Assembly: GCA_030272585.1 (NCBI GenBank)
Contig: BSYQ01000013.1
Coordinates: 3,073,695 to 3,137,694, forward strand
Origin: Bryopsis sp. KO-2023
Taxonomy: Eukaryota > Chlorophyta > Ulvophyceae > Bryopsidales > Bryopsidaceae
Reading direction: 5' to 3'
DNA length: 64,000 nucleotides
In this document: positions 9,596 to 20,200 of the stretch, piece by piece
Position numbering within the stretch: position 1 is the stretch's first letter
How the letters are laid out: each line of letters opens with the position of its first letter
Notes under the pieces: model-generated
Databases searched by the model: none
The model's input: only the letters and a program-made list of their open reading frames with translations
What the model was told of the DNA's origin: nothing
Translations under genes and position numbers: made by a program

Positions 9596-11790
9596 GCGCT
9601 GGGGACAGTATGAGCCTGGGGACCGAAGAAGATCCCCCTCCGGTGCAAGGCGTATTTGTGCAGAACAACATCCAGCACAATGTGCAGAACGTGCACCACG
9701 TGGAGGTGAACCAGGACGAAACATCTATCACTGTGGCCCAGCTGGCGGCCAACACCGAAGAATGGGCGGGACGTACTCAGGCCGAGCTGTACCAAGCACT
9801 CAACGAAGTGCGAGGAGAACTCCATCATACCCGCGAAGAAGCCGAAGCTCGACAATGGCAAGTGGCCAACGAGCAGGCCGAAGCCATGAACACGGCCCTC
9901 GAGAACCAGAGAGCCGAATTGGAGGACCATCACTGGGAGGACCGCGTTCGGTTGGAAGAGGAGTTCATCCGACGGCTCGAGCACCTCAAAGCCGAGAACG
10001 GGCATCTCGTGGCCGAAATGGAAGAACGTATGTACCTGGCCCAAGAACGTGCGGCCGCCAAGGCAGCTCAAGATTTCCAAGACCTTGGAGCCCGGACCGA
10101 AAGGCTCACGTTGCAAGTGGCAGACCAGCGGGCCGCTGTCGAGACGCTCGGGGTCGAAACAAAGTGTCTACGGGAAGACTACCCATCCGTGGACGAGCTC
10201 GTGAAGTTATGGTCCAAGCAAGTTCCAGCGCAGCCCCAAGTCATTCCTGTGTACATGGCCGGAGCCGGAACCCAAACTGTGACCCAAACTACACAAGCGC
10301 CACCCGGACCACCCCCGTCTTCCAGTTTTCAAGACGCGCCCCTTGTTTCTCCCATCATCAGCAATGCACCCGCGGTACCTATTCTCGCGCCACCCAGTGG
10401 AGCGCCCAACCAACGGCGAGCCGGACCACCACCAGGACCTGTCATTCGAGAGCCCGGTTCTGCACCAACGGGCGGGCCGAGGCCGAGCCGAAGAGACCCA
10501 GCGGCCGCCGCAAGGCCACCCAGCGGCCAGAACCAAGCCACCAATCCTACACCGCCATCCGGCCAAGGACCTCCCATAGCACCACGTCAAGAACCACCCC
10601 CTGGACCCAGTCAGCCACAGGGAGTTGGAGCTGTCGGATTCAATTCGGGAACGGACCCGTTTGCGGGCCTGGGTTCCTATGCCTCAGTTGGACAGCAGGA
10701 CCCCAACTCCGGATTCCGAGACGCTCCAAGAAGACGGCGGCCAGGAGGAGGAGGCGGGGACGATGGTGATGGAGGTGGTGGGCCGAATGGACCAGGAGGA
10801 TCTGGCGGGCCGAATGGACCTGGTGGGCCGAATGGACCGGGAGGAGGACCAAATGGACCTGGCGGCGGGCCGAACGGACCTGGAGGTCCCGGAGGACCTG
10901 GCGGACCGGGAGGACCATTTGGACCACAATTACCCGGAGGGCCACCAGCAGCCGGAGGCAATGGATTGAGACAAGTCAAGATACCAATGCCACGAGCTTT
11001 CAACGGCACCGCGAATGTCACGGACTGGCTGATGCGTATGGGCCGATGGTTTCGCGCCCAGGCCATTCCAGAAGAGCTATGGCTTCAGGTCATCTGTGCC
11101 AACACGGAGGGCCCTGCAGCCGAATGGATGAATTTGACCGAGCTCAAAGTAATGGAGGGCCGAAGACAGCCATTTGCCGACTGGCGCTCGTGGGCCGAGG
11201 AGGCTCGAAAACTGTTCCAGCCGACGACAACCTCTGAACACGCCCGAGTCGAGTTACGAACCCTGAGGCAGACGACCTCAGTAAAGGACTACATCAAGCG
11301 CTACAACAGCGTTTGTTTCAGGATCCCGGATATGAGTGAAGCGGAGGCATATAGCGCATTCACCGCAGGCTTGCGTGAACCGATCCGAAGTCAAGTTGTT
11401 GGCTTCATTCGTGACGACGTGCAAGCCGCTATCGAAATGGCCGAACGGCTCGATGGTATCCGTGGACTTCATAACTCGAGTGAAGGCCGGGGTGGAGGAG
11501 GTCATCAGCGTTGGAATCGAAGATCAAGAGTTAACAGTATTGGCGACAAAGCCGGAGATGATCGTCTCAACTACATTGGTGGAAACCGCGGCCGGGGAGG
11601 TTCAAGCCGAGGCCGAGGCCGAGGCCGTGGCCGCAGTGGGGGAAGATTTGGAGGACGAGGAGGTGGAGGCCGATCTACCACACCAAGTGGAAGAGGAGGC
11701 CGGGGTGGAATATCATGCTACTTATGCGGAGGAGATCATGGGATCAGGAATTGTCCCAAGCTCTCGGCCGCAAAGCGTTCGATAAACTGA
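9532..11790 (+). CDS. gag: Element 1 Gag polyprotein
   Basis: 752 residues from an ATG in good context (AACCATGG). Order: long coiled coil (about residues 80-230), Pro-rich linker, Gly/Pro/Asn repeat region (about 405-480), the capsid-like retrotransposon gag domain (about 485-640, with motifs such as DWLMRMGRWFRAQAI), an Arg-Gly-rich RNA-binding tail, and a zinc knuckle at residues 729-741. The knuckle is C-x2-C-x3-H-x4-C, one residue shorter than the usual C-x2-C-x4-H-x4-C. Gag forms the particle in which the element RNA is packaged and copied. The frame is intact and ends at TGA (11788-11790) directly after the presumed frameshift signal, so most product should be Gag alone. Confidence 0.93.
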   Translation: MDLIPYEPAEAIAYPDGVEEMSAGDSMSLGTEEDPPPVQGVFVQNNIQHNVQNVHHVEVNQDETSITVAQLAANTEEWAGRTQAELYQALNEVRGELHHTREEAEARQWQVANEQAEAMNTALENQRAELEDHHWEDRVRLEEEFIRRLEHLKAENGHLVAEMEERMYLAQERAAAKAAQDFQDLGARTERLTLQVADQRAAVETLGVETKCLREDYPSVDELVKLWSKQVPAQPQVIPVYMAGAGTQTVTQTTQAPPGPPPSSSFQDAPLVSPIISNAPAVPILAPPSGAPNQRRAGPPPGPVIREPGSAPTGGPRPSRRDPAAAARPPSGQNQATNPTPPSGQGPPIAPRQEPPPGPSQPQGVGAVGFNSGTDPFAGLGSYASVGQQDPNSGFRDAPRRRRPGGGGGDDGDGGGGPNGPGGSGGPNGPGGPNGPGGGPNGPGGGPNGPGGPGGPGGPGGPFGPQLPGGPPAAGGNGLRQVKIPMPRAFNGTANVTDWLMRMGRWFRAQAIPEELWLQVICANTEGPAAEWMNLTELKVMEGRRQPFADWRSWAEEARKLFQPTTTSEHARVELRTLRQTTSVKDYIKRYNSVCFRIPDMSEAEAYSAFTAGLREPIRSQVVGFIRDDVQAAIEMAERLDGIRGLHNSSEGRGGGGHQRWNRRSRVNSIGDKAGDDRLNYIGGNRGRGGSSRGRGRGRGRSGGRFGGRGGGGRSTTPSGRGGRGGISCYLCGGDHGIRNCPKLSAAKRSIN

Positions 11791-14723
11791 AGGTCCGGGG
11801 CGCGAGGCCACCTACCCTGGACACAAATGCGGGTGGTATCGGGGCCGAGGTTCCGGAAGATTTTGGGGAGGAGCAAGCAGAAGGAATAGATGATAGAAAA
11901 ATGACCAAGAGAGTTACTTGGCCGAACAAGGCGGAAGAGCATGAAAAACGGATAGACACTAGCTCCAGCTCGCATAGTTCCAATACTGCAGCGCGAGCCG
12001 AGTCCCATGGAACAGGACTCAATGAAGGAGCGGATGATACTGGCCACGCACGGCCTGGGGTATCATCAGGGGAACCACCATCCACTGTACAGCTCGGCCC
12101 GCAAGGCAACCGAGGGATGGACGGTTCAAATTTTTCTCAAGTGCCGGGGGCACTCAGTCGCGCCGACTCTGCAGTGGCCGACAATTTTTCTTACATCGCC
12201 AGGACAGGAAACACCTGTTCCAAAGGGCGGTTTACTGGCTTCGAGATAGCCATTCAAGTTGGAGACCGACCGGTGAAGGCATATGTGGATAGCGGAAGTT
12301 GGGAAAACTACATCTCAACGGCAACTCAAGCACGACTGGAATTGGAGGCAACCGGAGAGCACCGCACCTTGGTCATGGCGGATGGTTCCAAGGGCTCAAC
12401 CCGGGGCCGAGCCGGACATGTTCGATTTCGATCGGGCCGAGCCACTTTTGTCGCGGATTTTCATATCTTTCCCGACATGGCATACGAGATGATTTTGGGC
12501 ATCCCGTGGCTTGTGGCCGAAAACCCCGATCTCTGCTTTCGGACACGGACAATCTCGGTTCAGCGGGGGAAGACAAGGATTTCTCTCCCTCTAGCTATCT
12601 CGGGCAAGCCTCGACCCACCGAGACTATGAGCGTGGGCGACATGGAACAGACATCCGCGGCCAAGCTTTTAAAGGATGCGCGTGCTGGACAGGGAGACGT
12701 TGTGATGGTAGTGGTTACCGAAGCCGAGGCCGAACAAAACGATGAACATACCAAGGATGATATCAGCAAGTTAGTTCGGCCCGAGCTATCAAAAGCGATC
12801 ACGCAGCTCTTAACGGACTACAAGCGAGTATTCGCATCTGACCTTCCTAAAGGACCACCACCGGTCAGGAACGGTCATGAATTCGAGATCGAACTGGAGG
12901 AAGGAACGAAGCCGATCTTTCGGCCTATGTACAAACTCTCTCCAGCCGAACTCGCGGAGGTCCGGAAGCAGCTCGACTACATGTTGGACCGAGAGCTGAT
13001 TCGGCCCTCAAAGAGCCCGTGGGGCGCCCCCATCCTTTTCGCCAACAAGAAGGATGGAGGGCTTCGCTTTTGCATTGACTACCGGTGGATCAACCAGCGG
13101 ACGGTCAAGAACCGCTACCCACTCCCTCTCCCTGAAGAATTATTGGACCGCCTCCAGGGAGCCAAAATCTTCACTCGGCTGGACTTGCGCTCGGGGTATT
13201 GGCAGATGCCCATCCGGGCCGAAGATCAGGAGAAGACCGCTTTACGGACCCGTTATGGGCACTACGAATACAAAGTAGTGCCCTTCGGCCTAACGAACGC
13301 ACCCCCGCAGTTCATGGCGATGGTGAACGACCTCTTCCGGGATTTCCACGATAAGTTTCTGGTGGTCTTCCTGGACGACATCATCGTCTACAGTAAAACG
13401 GAGGAGGAACACGCGGAGCACCTTCGGCTCGTGCTGGACAAGCTGGCCGAGCATCAGCTCTATGCGAAGGCGTCAAAGTGTTCCATCGCCGTCAAAGAAC
13501 TGGATTTCGTGGGGCATTGGATTTCGGCCGACGGCATCTCCCCTCATCGCAGCAAGACCCAAGCCATTCAAGATTGGAAGCCCCTACAGTCTGTGCCGGA
13601 AGTGCGGAGTTTTCTGGGCATGGTGTCCTACTACCGACGCTTCATCAGGGAGTTTTCACGGATTGCTGCTCCCATACAGAAGCTCGTCAAGAAGGACCAA
13701 GCCTGGGAATGGGGTCCGGCCCAGACCTCAGCGTTTCAAGAGCTCAAGGACCGACTCACTTCGGCCCCAGTACTCTTGATCCCGGACCCGGCCAAGCCGT
13801 ATGTTGTTGCCACGGATGCATCGGACTTCGCATTAGGAGCTACCTTAATGCAGGGCAGCAAGGAGGAAGGTTATCAGCCCATTGCATTTTTGAGCCGTTC
13901 CCTGAACTCCGCCGAGCAGAAGTATTCGGCCTACGAAAGGGAACTATTGGGCATCTCCTATGCTCTCGCCCAATGGCGTCACTACCTGGAAGGAGCTCCT
14001 GGTGGGACTACGGTGTATACGGATCACCTCCCAGCTACCCATTTTCTACAGCAACGCGTCCTTTCACGGACTCAAACGCGTTGGTTGAAGTCTGGATCGT
14101 TCCAGTCTATCAAGCCGAAGATTTTATATCTTCCGGGCCGAGCCAATTTTGTGGCCGATGCGCTTTCTCGCAAGCCACAACTCCGGCTCAATGCGATTTT
14201 GGGGGCCAAAATCTCGCCCGGGGAGGCACAAGACTGGCAAGCCGCCATAAAGGAGGACCCTATTCTTCGACCAATCGTGACCCAACTTGAAGAGGGACGA
14301 GCAGTGCAGGGGTACACCCTGACCCCAGATGGACTGCTCATGTATCAAGCCAAGGACGTTGGAGCCGAGCCGAAACTCGTTGTGCCGGTTTCTAAACGCC
14401 AGGTGGTATTGCACGACCACCACGATGTGCCGATGGCGGGACATCCAGGGAAAGCTCGGACAGCCGAGCTTGTGAGCCGAAGACATTGGTGGAGAGGCTG
14501 GCGCCGAGCCGTGAACCACTATGTCGAATCGTGCCCCACTTGCCAGATGATGAAGACCGAGAATTCCAAGCAGAAAGGGTTGCTACACCCTCTGCCAGTT
14601 CCGGCCTACAAGTGGGAGCAGCTGACGACCGACCTCGTTACTGACTTACCGAAGTCTAACGGGTACACGGCCGTGGCTGTCTTTGTGGATCGGCTCACGA
14701 AGATGTGCAAGTTCGTTCCGTGC
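11715..14723 (+). pseudogene. pol: Element 1 Pol, N-terminal part, interrupted by Element 2
   Basis: Pol lies in the -1 frame relative to gag. Visible in order, numbering from the ATG at 11715: aspartic protease with DSG at 192-194; reverse transcriptase with SPWGAP near 434 and the catalytic FLDD at 552-555; RNase H with TDAS (D701); integrase zinc-binding H-x3-H...C-x2-C (about 900-945); then the first acidic residue of the integrase core (TTDLVTDLP). The gene is cut after codon 1003 by Element 2. The remainder lies at 23767-24723, and 3009 bases is an exact number of codons, so the two parts are in frame. No other stop or frameshift is seen. As it stands the element cannot make complete integrase. 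Confidence 0.93.
11781..11787 (+). promoter_or_regulatory. Element 1 putative -1 frameshift site (GATAAAC)
   Basis: In the gag frame this reads G-ATA-AAC, then the stop TGA. A -1 slip here enters the pol frame. It is not a textbook X-XXY-YYZ heptamer (the P-site part is weak), but it has the same form and position as GGAAAAC and GGGAAAC in Elements 2 and 3. Confidence 0.55.
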
Positions 14724-15187
14724 TGTAAAGACTGCGCTGTAGACTGCGACTCTGAAGCAGTCTGCCAGCCTGAAACAACAGCCTAGAAGGCTGCAACAAG
14801 TTCTGACACGAGAGAGCGGGAGAGAGAGAGTGTTCAACCCCAAAATCGAGTTACAAGAATACCCTGAGGTGCTGCCCAAATACCCTAGGCTGCACCTCTG
14901 ATCCAAACTGATCGTTCGAGGTCCTATCCATCAACATGACCTGACAGTCTGCCTCAGTGTCAGGTCCCCTGTCTGAAACCTTCTGAGCTGCCAGCCCTGC
15001 AGAAAAGCGTCTGCTGAGCTGTCAGCCCCCATTCACAGATCTAAGGGTTCCGCCCTGCTGCAGCAAACCGGCTGCAGCATTGCTGGTTCCCTAGAACTGC
15101 AGGCCTGTCAGTTCCCCTGAACTGCAGGTCTGCCAGTTCCCTGAACTGAGGATCTGACAGTTCCCCCTGAACTGTAGAATCCTTACA
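14724..15187 (-). repeat. Element 2 3' LTR
   Basis: 464 bp, TG...CA; matches 23298-23761 with one visible substitution. On the plus strand it begins TGTAAAGACTGCG. Confidence 0.96.
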
Positions 15188-15200
15188 TTCCTCCCCATCT
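15188..15200 (-). promoter_or_regulatory. Element 2 polypurine tract
   Basis: On the minus strand a GATGGGGAGGAA run directly abuts the 3' LTR, the expected position of the plus-strand DNA primer. Confidence 0.75.
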
Positions 15201-16157
15201 AGTTGGCAGTAGTCCCTTACTGCCCCAAAAGATTATAATAACAACCTTTGCCCCTTTTTGGATGTCAACTTTTTTTTTTAACTTCTCTTCCACAGAAACT
15301 GGGTTTCGAAAGGGGTTATGTTATATAAGGAAGTCAAAGCAGTTCTGCAAGAACACTGTATTCAGGAAATTGTCCTAATGCAACAGAAACCCAAAATACC
15401 CTGAAAAATCAATTGGTAACACCCTTGCTGGAAAATTACAACCTGAAGTGTTTGTTTCTGCCACCATCTTGCACTACCCAGGAAATCCAGAAAAACTACC
15501 TTATAAAAAGTTCAAAGCAACAAGGAAATCATAGTCAGTTTAATTCTGCCTTCCCTAGAAGATTTTCCTACAGCCCACAAGGTCAGCTGAGACACCAAAA
15601 CTTCTTGGCAAACAAAAACCCCCTTTTCCTGCAGAATACCTGAGTCACCTGATTACCCAATCCATTGCAACTCTGTATAATAAAAACCCATTTGACTGGA
15701 CTTCCCTCAAAGGTCACCATGCAATTCCTTACTCTCCCTTTGGCTAATTCAGTAACTCTTATTTCAGATTGCAAATATGGAATTCTCTAGCAATAACATC
15801 TTACCCCTGCTGGACTTGCAATGTATCAACAGGTGAACCATTTTCATAACCAAAACAGGTTGCAAACTTCAGAGTTTTCATCTCAACCTGATCAGAAACT
15901 GCAAAAAGATCCTTGTCCACCTCCAACACACTGATCACCAGAAACTGGACAGCCCTAAGGGTTTAACCCTGCCTGAAAAATTCCACTTCCAACACACTGA
16001 TCACCAGAAACTGGACAGCCCTTGAAAAATTCCACTTCCAACACACTGATCACCAGAAACTGGACAGCCCCAAATCACCAATTCTTTCACTGCACCCCCT
16101 GAGCAAACCACATTCAATCATCCACTCCCATGGTCACACCTCCTGTCGATTCCTGCC
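15201..16157 (-). other. Element 2 3' non-coding region
   Basis: About 950 bp between ORF3 and the polypurine tract without a credible gene. It contains the 39-bp repeats at 15917-16070; the rest is unremarkable A/C-rich sequence on the plus strand. Confidence 0.6.
15917..16070 (+). repeat. Three copies of a 39-bp repeat
   Basis: Copies at 15917-15955, about 15983-16021 and 16032-16070 share the core CACACTGATCACCAGAAACT. The first two are separated by 27 bp and the last two by about 10 bp. Confidence 0.85.
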
Positions 16158-17024
16158 TCAGGTCGCCGGACGTTTCAAGCCCCTCTTTGGCGCAAGCGCG
16201 GGCACACTCCAGCGGATCTCTCGAAGTGGCACGCAGTCACGATTGGTTCGTCCCGGGGAGGCTGGCTGCGTTGGCAGGGGTGGACTGATGACCGCAATCC
16301 GCAAGGACGTCAGCACCCTCGGCGCCATGACCGTGTGCTCCCGCAGCTGGCACAGCCCGCACTCTTTCGTCGCATCCACCGAGACCCCCTTTCGCGTTTC
16401 GCTGAGTCGTCCAACCACCTCCAAGCTCCCGTCTGGGTTCGTTCTCTCCACCGTTACGTCTGGCGCGTACCAGAGTCTCTGGACACAGAGGTCCCTGCAG
16501 CATACCCTGTGCTTCCCACATGGAAGCTCCCGAACTGGTGCCCCAAGAGACCTCGCCGTCTTGAAGCAAAGCGAACAGCCACGTCCCGTTTCTTTCAGCG
16601 CCGTCTCCATCTCACTCTTTTGGTCTGCTGCAGGTTTTTCTGGTTCAGGGAGCCCTGTGTCCAGGAAGCCGAAGGACAACTCCTCTTCGGAATCCAACCG
16701 CGTTACCGGCATTTTCTTCGCCCACTCTCGCCACGCTCTCAGCTCACTCTCGGCAGCACTCAGAGACCCTTGCAGCTTCCACTTTTCCTGCTCCACCTTT
16801 TGACACTTGCTCCTCAGCCTTTCCAACTCCGCAACGTCGACTGCCCTCTTCCGCAGGACCTGCACAGCCTCCTCAAACGCCACAACCTCATCTGCCCCCT
16901 TGATCACGTCGGCTTTCTCCACCGCTGCCGCAGGGATAACCACAGGGGCAGCCTCTGCTGGCTCACTGCTGCTGGCGGGGGTTGAGACGATAAGGGCGGC
17001 CTGGTTTGCTGGTTGCTGATCCAT
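16158..17024 (-). CDS. Element 2 ORF3: coiled-coil plus RING-like Cys/His protein
   Basis: 288 residues from an ATG in good context (AACATGG), starting 184 bases after the pol stop and just downstream of a run of 11 A. Residues 55-105 form a heptad-rich coiled coil. An acidic linker follows, then a Cys/His array: C150, C153, C169, H172, C175, D178 (or C180), C222, C225. This is C-x2-C-x15-C-x2-H-x2-C...C-x2-C, which fits RING finger spacing. The C-terminal tail is basic. There is no signal peptide or membrane segment, so it is not an envelope protein. Its counterparts in Elements 1 and 4 share architecture and metal-ligand spacing, though little other sequence. Inferred role: a retrotransposon accessory protein, possibly with E3-ligase-like activity. 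Confidence 0.75.
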   Translation of the reverse strand: MDQQPANQAALIVSTPASSSEPAEAAPVVIPAAAVEKADVIKGADEVVAFEEAVQVLRKRAVDVAELERLRSKCQKVEQEKWKLQGSLSAAESELRAWREWAKKMPVTRLDSEEELSFGFLDTGLPEPEKPAADQKSEMETALKETGRGCSLCFKTARSLGAPVRELPCGKHRVCCRDLCVQRLWYAPDVTVERTNPDGSLEVVGRLSETRKGVSVDATKECGLCQLREHTVMAPRVLTSLRIAVISPPLPTQPASPGRTNRDCVPLREIRWSVPALAPKRGLKRPAT

Positions 17025-17208
17025 GTTGATTCCTTTTTTTTTTTCCTTTCCGAACGATAGGCTCCTCTTTCTCTCTTCTTGCTCTGCGCACGTAACTTGC
17101 TAGACAGTTTCCGACTCCAGTATACTGCACACCTATTTCTGTTTCTGTCAGGGGTTGCTTCAGTCTGTCAGAGACATCAACCTGTCACCTCTGCTTGATC
17201 TAGTCCTT
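17025..17208 (-). other. Element 2 pol-ORF3 spacer with an A-rich tract
   Basis: 184 bp. On the minus strand a purine block with 11 consecutive A (17034-17044) ends ten bases before the ORF3 start codon. Similar A-rich tracts precede ORF3 in Elements 1 and 4. Confidence 0.6.
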
Positions 17209-20200
17209 TCAGCTTCTTATCTCAAACTCACGTAACTTGTCCGGTGCGTTTCGCAAGTTTCTGGCAGGTTCCCAGGTGTCCTCCGATTGATCATAACCCT
17301 GCCACCTGACAAGGTACTGCTTCTTGCCCCTGACAGTCCTATCTGCCAGAATCCTGTCAACCAGATACTCCTCTTGGCCTGCCACCATCTCAGGCTCAGG
17401 TTGCCACCTGGGTGCCTCCCTGTCAGGAAAGCTGCCCTCCTGATCTTCGAAAGCAGGTTTCAGCTTGGACACATGGAAGGTGTTATGAATTTTCCAATGA
17501 CCTGGCAGCCTCAGCCTGACTGCAACTTCAGATAACCTCTTCAGAACTACAAAAGGTCCACAGTATTTTGCAGTCAATTTCCTGCTCAACACCTGTGGTA
17601 GGGGTAAGTCCTTTGTGGCGAGAAAAACTTTGTCGCCCGGCTGAAAGCCCCCTCCCCTTCTGTTTTCGTCCGCCCCCTGGCGTTGACGTGCCTGAGCAGA
17701 AGCAATGTTCCTTCTGCAGGTTTGCAATGCAGTCTGCCAAGTAGACCACCAATCATCCACTGCGGGGCAAGCTGTAGCAGCTACAGCACTTGCAGGAGTT
17801 CTGGGTTGTTGTCCATTCATCAAATAGAAGGGAGAAAACCCAGTTGTAGCATTTATGCTGGAATTGTATGCAAATTCTGCAGCATCCAAATGCATATCCC
17901 AATCTGTGCCTGCAGGTTCCACATAACTGCGCAGAATTTCCTGCACTGTTCTGTTAGCTCGCTCAGTCTGACCATCTGTCTCAGGATGATAACTGCTAGA
18001 CATTGCTAACCGAGTGCCTGCCTTCTTCCAAAGAGCCCTCCAAAAATTGCTAGTGAAACGACTATCCCGATCAGAAACAATTTCTTGAGGCAATCCAAAG
18101 AAACGAACCACATGTTGGAAAAACAAATCTGCTACCCCTGCAGCAGTAACTGTCTGCTTTGTTGGAATGAGTCTGATCATTTTTGTGAATCGATCCACAA
18201 CCACCAGCAAATAATCTGACCCTTTCTGAGTCCTTGGCAAAGGTCCAACAAAGTCCAATGAAACACTAGTCCACCTGCCATCTGGAATTGGCAAGGGCTG
18301 CAGCTTACCCAAGGGCTTCTGAGTAGAGGCCTTGTTTCGTTGGCAGGGAATGCAATTCCTTACATACTTCTGCACAGATCCTGAAATAAGGGGCCAGAAG
18401 TAATACTGCTGAACCCTGTGCAGGGTCTTCCTCCTGCCCAGATGTCCTGCCAATGCAGACTCATGGCAAGCATGCAGTATCTTTTCCCTGAGCCCATCTG
18501 CTTCAGGTATCCACCATTTCCAGGAATGACCAACATGCCTCCAAAGTTTCAGACCATCCCATTTCACATGTGGAGGTCTGGAAGGTGCTCCAATCAGCTG
18601 CCAACACAATGGGTCCTTCTTGTAAGCTGCCAGCACTGCCTGCTGAAATTCCCGATCTGCTGTCAACCTTATCCTTGCATTCAGCTGAGGACCATGTTCC
18701 TCTGCCTGATGTGTGGCCCTGCTCAACGCATCTGCCACCACATTGTCTCTGCCTGGCCGGTACTTGATCTCGAACTTGAAGGATTGCAGAGTCTCCATCC
18801 ATCGTGCCTGCCTCTGTGACAGGTGAGGCTGGGTGTGCAAAAATTTTAGAGGTGCATGATCGGTGTGCACGGTGAACTCCTGAGCATCCAAGTAGTGCCT
18901 CCACACTTTCAGAGCATGCACCACAGCCAACAGCTCCTTTTCATGAGTCGCATAGTTGAGCTCTGCCGGTTGCAGTTTCCTGCTTTCATATGCCACTGGT
19001 TGCTGACCCTGCCCCTGGTCCTGTGTTAGGACTGCTCCAATAGCATAGTCTGAGGCATCTGTGATCACCTCGAATCTCAGACTTGGGTAAGGCACCAAAA
19101 GCACTGGTGCAGACATTAACGCCTCCTTGACATCCTGCATTGCTGCAGCTTCTGCCTCAGTCCATTTCCACACTGCCTCCTTTTTCAATAGAGCAGTGAG
19201 TGGTTTGGCTCTTGCAGAAAAATCCTTGATGAATCTTCTGTAATAGTTTGCCAATCCCAGAAATGACCTGAGATCCTTCACTGAAGTCAAAGGTGGCCAG
19301 TCCCTGATGACCTGCACCTTACTCTGCAACACCTGTACTCCTGCAGCACTCAACTCATGCCCCAGAAACTCAACTTGCTCCTTGCAGATTTCACATTTGG
19401 AAGCTGAAGCATATAATTTTTGCTCCCTCAATCTCTGCATCACCTTTTTCAAGTGAACCTTGTGTTCTGCCCAACTCTTGCTAAAAATCAAGATGTCATC
19501 TAAGTAAACGATGCAGAAGGCATCCAGAAAATCATGTAACACGTGATTCATTGTGTTCATGAAGGTGGCAGGAGCATTTGTCAGCCCAAAAGGAAGAACA
19601 GTGTACTCGTAGAGGCCATACCTGGTGCGGAAGGCCGTTTTCTCACAGTCTGCAGGGTCCAACCGCACCTGATGGTAGCCTGCGCAGAGATCAATTTTGC
19701 TGAAGCAGCGAGCTCCCTGAATCTGATCCAGCAATTCCTCTATCCTTGGGATAGGGTACCTGTTCTTCACCGTTAGTTTGTTAAGTGCCCGAAAGTCTAC
19801 GCACATCCTAAGCTTTCCGTTCTTCTTAGGAACAAACAAAATTGGTGAACCCCAGGGTGACTTGCTAGGTCTGATAAAACCCTGCTTCAGTAACTCTGCC
19901 AACTGCTTCTTCAATTCTTCTCTTTCTGCAAAACTGGCTCTATAAAGCCCCTTTTTCACTGGTTCTGCCCCTTCTATCAATTCAATCTTGTGGTTCACAC
20001 CCCTGTCAGGAGGCAATTCCTGCGGCAGTTCCTCTTTAAACAAATCCTGAAACTCCTTTCTGATCTGTTTTTCTAGCTCAACTGCCTCTTTCTGTTCCTC
20101 TGACAAGGTTTCTGGTTCACTGCCTCTCACTGCATCAGTACTTTCCAAACCATTTATTGAACATCCATTATTTACTTCCCGTAAATTCAATAGGTACATC

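Noticed and set aside
10640..11066. Antisense and shifted Pro/Gly-rich frames over the Gag repeats of Elements 1, 3 and 4
   Set aside because: Shadows of the GGN/CCN codon repeats of gag; no independent start context or conserved protein.
16158..17024. ORF3 as an envelope gene (retrovirus-like env position)
   Set aside because: None of the three ORF3 proteins has a signal peptide, transmembrane helix or fusion-peptide-like segment; the domains are coiled coil, nuclear-localisation-like stretches (Elements 1 and 4) and Cys/His clusters.
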